A DNA stretch of 8,891 nt, taken from NCBI GenBank assembly GCA_964425415.1, contig CAYRMJ010000058.1, positions 1 to 8,891 on the forward strand, written 5' to 3'. This document shows, piece by piece, positions 6,822-8,891 of this stretch (positions are counted from its first letter, which is position 1; every line of letters starts with the position of its first letter). This DNA is from JAADDK01 sp964425415 (GTDB lineage: Archaea > Thermoplasmatota > Thermoplasmata > Thermoplasmatales > Aciduliprofundaceae). The notes beneath the pieces were generated by a model. That model was not told the origin of the DNA. It was given only the letters and a program-made list of their open reading frames with translations, and searched no databases. The position numbers and the translations under genes are program-made.

Positions 6822-7515
6822 GTTTTGCCACCTCGCATATCTCTTCAGGGGTAAGCTCCTCCGCTCTTCTTTCTCCGAATGGAACCTCACCTAAAATGTT
6901 TTTTATTTTTTTTCTACGGTGCTGAAAAATTTTACGCACAACATTGCTCAGCACTTCTGGATCATAGCAAAATCTCGGCTCTTTTTTTATGTGCACTATT
7001 GCTGAATCTACCTTGGGCGCAGGACTGAAATTGCCCCTTCTAACTTTTTTTAGGATTTTGGCAGAACCGTTGTAGTACATCATAACGCTCAATCTTCCGT
7101 ATTTTTTGCTACCGGAACTAGCACATAAACGCTCTGCGAACTCTTCTTGAAGGAGTACTATCGCCTCATTAAAATCGTAGCTCAAAATTTTGAATAACAA
7201 CGGAGATGAAATATGATACGGTATGTTCGCCACCAATTTTGTGAATTTTGGAAATTCCACTTTAAGTGCATCTTCGCATATAATCTGAAGTCGTGCCTCC
7301 TGAATCTGAGAGCTGAAGATTGAACTTAGATATGCGCATAAATTCTCATCAATCTCTATAGCAATCACCTTTGCTCTATTTACCAATCTCTTAGTTAGTA
7401 TTCCCCTTCCTGGGCCTATTTCAAGCACAATGTCATCTTCTTTAATTTGTGCAGATTCTACAATGAAATCCGCAATTTTCTCATTAACAAGAAAGTTCTG
7501 ACTGTATCTAACCAT
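6799..7515 (-). CDS. ksgA: 16S rRNA (adenine) dimethyltransferase KsgA/Dim1
   Basis: Dimethylates two adjacent adenosines in the 3'-terminal helix of small-subunit rRNA using S-adenosylmethionine, late in ribosome assembly. The protein has 238 residues. It begins with the family signature VRYSQNFLV, carries the SAM-binding motif EIGPGRGILT (32-41), the acidic loop IEIDENL, and the catalytic motif NIPYHISSPLLFK (97-109; the more usual form is NLPY). It then has LQEEFAERL, FSPAPKVDSAIVHI (163-176) and FQHRRKKIKNIL near the end, all typical. It is slightly short against bacterial KsgA, as archaeal forms tend to be. There is no Shine-Dalgarno before the ATG, but a TATA-like box lies 27 bp upstream, so it may be leaderless from its own promoter besides being read from the operon. 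Its end overlaps the kinase-like gene. Confidence 0.95.
   Translation of the reverse strand: MVRYSQNFLVNEKIADFIVESAQIKEDDIVLEIGPGRGILTKRLVNRAKVIAIEIDENLCAYLSSIFSSQIQEARLQIICEDALKVEFPKFTKLVANIPYHISSPLLFKILSYDFNEAIVLLQEEFAERLCASSGSKKYGRLSVMMYYNGSAKILKKVRRGNFSPAPKVDSAIVHIKKEPRFCYDPEVLSNVVRKIFQHRRKKIKNILGEVPFGERRAEELTPEEICEVAKHVHRLSD
6828..6834 (-). promoter_or_regulatory. Shine-Dalgarno of the kinase-like gene, inside ksgA
   Basis: On the - strand the word gaggtgg stands 6 bp before the ATG at 6821. It lies within the last codons of ksgA, and it decides the start in favour of 6821 over the longer open frame. Confidence 0.75.
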
Positions 7516-7537
7516 TATCTACGGAAATGTGTTTAAC

Positions 7538-7546
7538 TATTAAAAA
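7538..7546 (-). promoter_or_regulatory. Internal TATA box for ksgA
   Basis: In the 69-bp gap between DUF655 and ksgA the - strand reads TTTTTTAATAGTTAAAC. The core TTTTAATAG is centred about 27 bp before the ksgA ATG, the right place for a leaderless start. The gap is otherwise A/T-rich and has no Shine-Dalgarno. Confidence 0.45.
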
Positions 7547-7584
7547 ATGAATAAAGGAAAGATAAAGCCGATTTAAATGGAAAA

Positions 7585-8133
7585 TCACTTTGCCACAAAG
7601 ATTTTGTACTTTTCATGGCGATGTTGCAACTCGTACACAATGCGATTGGCAATGAGCTTCTCCGGGTGATGTGGAAGTTTCACTCTGTTTTTTAGGTCTT
7701 CAAATGATTTAAACTCACCCTTTTTTCGCTCCTCCAGTATTGCCCACATAGTCTTTTTTCCAAGACCGGGCAGAAGCTCTAACATGTGCAATCTTGTTGT
7801 TATTGGACCTGCTTCATTAAAGAATTTAACAAAGAACTCCTCTCTGTGGCGAATGATATCCTCCAGAACATAAGGTAGCTCTGCCTTTGCTGCATTTGTC
7901 AGCTCATCGTAAGCTATGCGTCTTTTAACATGTAAAATTTTAGCTCTTTTATCCTTTTCTCTTCCAATGTACACCCTCTCACCAATTATCAAAGATACAT
8001 TTGCCTTCGGTATAAGCTCAAACAGCTTAAATTCGCTTTCACCAATTGCAATTGCCAACGGCGTTCTCTTAAAACTTTTCTCCTCCATCCTTCCCTGTGG
8101 CAAGTAATCTAATATAAATGCATAATCTTCCAA
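7585..8133 (-). CDS. DUF655 family predicted RNA-binding protein
   Basis: A 182-residue archaeal protein of the DUF655/COG1491 family, thought to bind nucleic acid; its exact function is unknown. The N-terminal half (DYAFILDYLP, then VSLIIGERVYIGRE) is a beta-rich, OB-like part. The C-terminal half contains a helix-hairpin-helix, LELLPGLGKKTMWAILEERK, at 118-137. The position between rpoF and ksgA is the usual one in archaea and points to ribosome assembly or transcription. The start is a TTG at 8133: no in-frame ATG lies near, family residues start right there, and a G-rich Shine-Dalgarno-like word lies 5 bp upstream. It begins 14 bp after the rpoF stop. Confidence 0.88.
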   Translation of the reverse strand: MEDYAFILDYLPQGRMEEKSFKRTPLAIAIGESEFKLFELIPKANVSLIIGERVYIGREKDKRAKILHVKRRIAYDELTNAAKAELPYVLEDIIRHREEFFVKFFNEAGPITTRLHMLELLPGLGKKTMWAILEERKKGEFKSFEDLKNRVKLPHHPEKLIANRIVYELQHRHEKYKIFVAK

Positions 8134-8138
8134 TTATC

Positions 8139-8146
8139 TCGCCCCC
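8139..8146 (-). promoter_or_regulatory. Unusual G-rich Shine-Dalgarno before the TTG start of DUF655
   Basis: The - strand reads AGGGGGCGAGATAATTG straight after the rpoF stop. GGGGGCGA resembles the consensus GGAGGTGA with two changes and lies 5 bp before the TTG codon. A weaker ribosome site with a TTG start may lower the yield of this protein relative to its neighbours. Confidence 0.5.
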
Positions 8147-8147
8147 T

Positions 8148-8462
8148 TTAAATATATTTAGCAATAATGTCTAAAATCTGCTTAATCTCCTCCGGAGGAA
8201 GCACTATTTTGTCTTTGGCATAAATTGCACGCACCTGATCCGGATGCGTGGGCAAAATATCCGCCATCTTAACCGCATGGCGTTCATTCACAAAGTCCAG
8301 AGCCATTAACTCTTCCACAAGCTTCTTCGTATCTTCTGCACTTAGCTTTACAAATTCTTCAGAATGGGAAAGTGCAGCCTTTTGAATTGAATTTAGCTCC
8401 CTCTTTTCGTTCTCCGCAAGTAGAAGCTCTTTAACCTCCGCAAGGGTTAGGAATTTTCTCAT
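8148..8462 (-). CDS. rpoF: DNA-directed RNA polymerase subunit Rpo4 (RpoF, Rpb4 homologue)
   Basis: A subunit of 104 residues that pairs with Rpo7 (RpoE) to form the stalk of archaeal RNA polymerase, which helps open promoters and binds nascent RNA. It begins MRKFLTLAEVKELLLAE and contains the family core HAVKMADILPTHPDQVRAIYAKD at about 62-84, then PPEEIKQILDIIAKYI. I chose the ATG at 8462. A TTG at 8480 would add six residues that are only a shifted reading of the end of L21e. The Shine-Dalgarno (GAGGGTG, 7 bp away) lies inside the last codons of L21e, whose stop is 1 bp before this ATG, so translation is probably coupled. Confidence 0.93.
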   Translation of the reverse strand: MRKFLTLAEVKELLLAENEKRELNSIQKAALSHSEEFVKLSAEDTKKLVEELMALDFVNERHAVKMADILPTHPDQVRAIYAKDKIVLPPEEIKQILDIIAKYI

Positions 8463-8463
8463 T

Positions 8464-8769
8464 TTACTGCACCCTCTCAACGGATATCTTCTTTAGATGT
8501 ACAGGATGCACTATGAGTATTTTGTCCAAACCCCCATCCTTTATTTTTAGCTTGTAGCACTCTCCCTGTTTTCCCACTATCACACCTGTTCTTCCCTGAA
8601 ACCTGTGATGAGGCACACCGTAATGTTCAGATGGATTGATTACCACCGCTGCATACTCCCCTTCTTCAAACTTGGCCAAATACCTCCGAATGGGTGGCAT
8701 ACCTTTCTCTCTAACGCTCTTAGTCATCTTTTTTCGCGACCTTGCCCTTGGACCATGCGACATCTTCAT
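8464..8769 (-). CDS. rpl21e: Large ribosomal subunit protein L21e
   Basis: Archaeal/eukaryotic-type ribosomal protein of 101 residues and first gene of the operon. The N-terminus is very basic (SHGPRARSRKKMTKSVREKG) and is followed by the family core INPSEHYGVPHHRFQGRTG, VIVGKQGECYKLKIKDGG and IVHPVHLKKI. Three starts compete: GTG 8778, ATG 8769 and ATG 8763. The GTG lies inside the Shine-Dalgarno AAGGTGAT, so it is unlikely. ATG 8769 has 6 bp between the GGTG core and the start, matching the 7 bp seen for rpoF, sepF and the kinase-like gene, so I prefer it. ATG 8763 would have 12 bp. The cysteine in GECYKLK has no visible partner. Confidence 0.93.
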   Translation of the reverse strand: MKMSHGPRARSRKKMTKSVREKGMPPIRRYLAKFEEGEYAAVVINPSEHYGVPHHRFQGRTGVIVGKQGECYKLKIKDGGLDKILIVHPVHLKKISVERVQ

Positions 8770-8773
8770 GGCA

Positions 8774-8781
8774 ATCACCTT
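8774..8781 (-). promoter_or_regulatory. Shine-Dalgarno of L21e
   Basis: The - strand word AAGGTGAT is a near-perfect complement of the 16S rRNA 3' end and lies 6 bp (from GGTG) before the ATG at 8769. It contains the rejected GTG start. Confidence 0.7.
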
Positions 8782-8808
8782 GAATTGGAAGGGTATAAAA
8801 GATTAGCC

Positions 8809-8821
8809 ATATATAAGTTTT
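8809..8821 (-). promoter_or_regulatory. BRE/TATA promoter of the L21e-rpoF-DUF655-ksgA-kinase operon
   Basis: The - strand reads AAAACTTATATAT, a purine-rich BRE followed by a near-ideal archaeal TATA box. The box centre (about 8813) predicts a transcript start near 8787, giving a leader of about 18 nt with the Shine-Dalgarno inside. This is the strongest promoter in the window, as expected for a ribosomal protein operon. A second A/T word (TTTTATACC, 8791-8799) lies too close to the start to be the main box. Confidence 0.8.
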
Positions 8822-8891
8822 CCCTGAAGGTAGATCAGCATTGATAGATAACACATTGAATAAATTAAGTTGTCCAATTTTAATGGAAAAT
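8822..8891. other. Upstream intergenic stretch, no gene seen
   Basis: This A/T-rich end of the window lies upstream of the L21e promoter. I see no start codon with a credible ribosome site or coding pattern on either strand. A small imperfect palindrome (atcagcattgat, 8834-8845) lies just upstream of the BRE but is too short to call an operator. Confidence 0.5.

Noticed and set aside
8605..8844. + strand open frame of 79 codons across L21e and its promoter
   Set aside because: It is opposite L21e and runs through a strong promoter; there is no ribosome site or recognisable pattern.
8834..8845. Short palindrome atcagcattgat upstream of the BRE, considered as an operator
   Set aside because: Only 4-bp arms with a 4-bp centre; such a match is common by chance in A/T-rich DNA.
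8740..8891. A - strand frame open from the window end into L21e (reads ...LPSGKTYIW...)
   Set aside because: It crosses the BRE/TATA box and the L21e start out of frame. The Walker-like SGKT is a chance match with no surrounding P-loop pattern.
1..8891. Mobile elements, CRISPR arrays, tRNA or rRNA genes, defence systems
   Set aside because: No terminal inverted repeats, transposase or integrase motifs, regularly spaced direct repeats or cloverleaf patterns were seen on either strand.

Overview
The window looks like chromosomal DNA of an archaeon. It encodes ribosomal protein L21e, the archaeal RNA polymerase subunit Rpo4 (RpoF), an archaeal SepF and a DUF655 protein. It also has archaeal BRE/TATA promoters and several genes that look leaderless. 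The low G+C, the mix of leaderless and Shine-Dalgarno starts, and a large secreted C11 (clostripain-type) protease suggest a Thermoplasmata-related, peptide-using lineage. Aciduliprofundum (DHVE2) is my best guess from memory; no search was possible, so the genus is an inference.

Left part (1-3960, + strand). The last 17 codons of an ABC-transporter ATPase are followed by a giant cell-surface protein of about 1290 residues. Its parts, in order, are a signal peptide, a beta-rich N-terminal module with a repeat of about 40 residues, a C11 cysteine peptidase domain with visible His and Cys catalytic residues, an Ig-like domain, a CARDB domain, four fibronectin type III domains, a degenerate beta domain, one transmembrane helix and a basic tail. 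It carries about 32 N-glycosylation sequons.

Middle part (4005-5740, + strand). A pyridine-nucleotide disulfide oxidoreductase of the NADH oxidase/CoA-disulfide reductase family has its own promoter and an apparently leaderless start. The small cell-division protein SepF follows, with a strong Shine-Dalgarno. SepF converges on the opposite-strand operon with only 4 bp between stop codons.

Right part (8821 down to 5745, - strand). This is an information-processing operon read right to left: a strong BRE/TATA promoter, L21e, rpoF, DUF655, ksgA and an ATP-NAD kinase-like gene. The order L21e-rpoF-DUF655-ksgA is a well-known archaeal arrangement that joins ribosome assembly and transcription. 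L21e and rpoF are 1 bp apart, and the kinase-like gene starts 23 bp inside ksgA. ksgA also seems to have its own internal promoter.

There are no tRNA or rRNA genes, CRISPR arrays, insertion sequences or phage genes. I do not see a wholly new system. The points most worth a second look are the surface protease architecture, a C-terminal CxxxC motif in the oxidoreductase, and a SepF without an obvious membrane-targeting helix.
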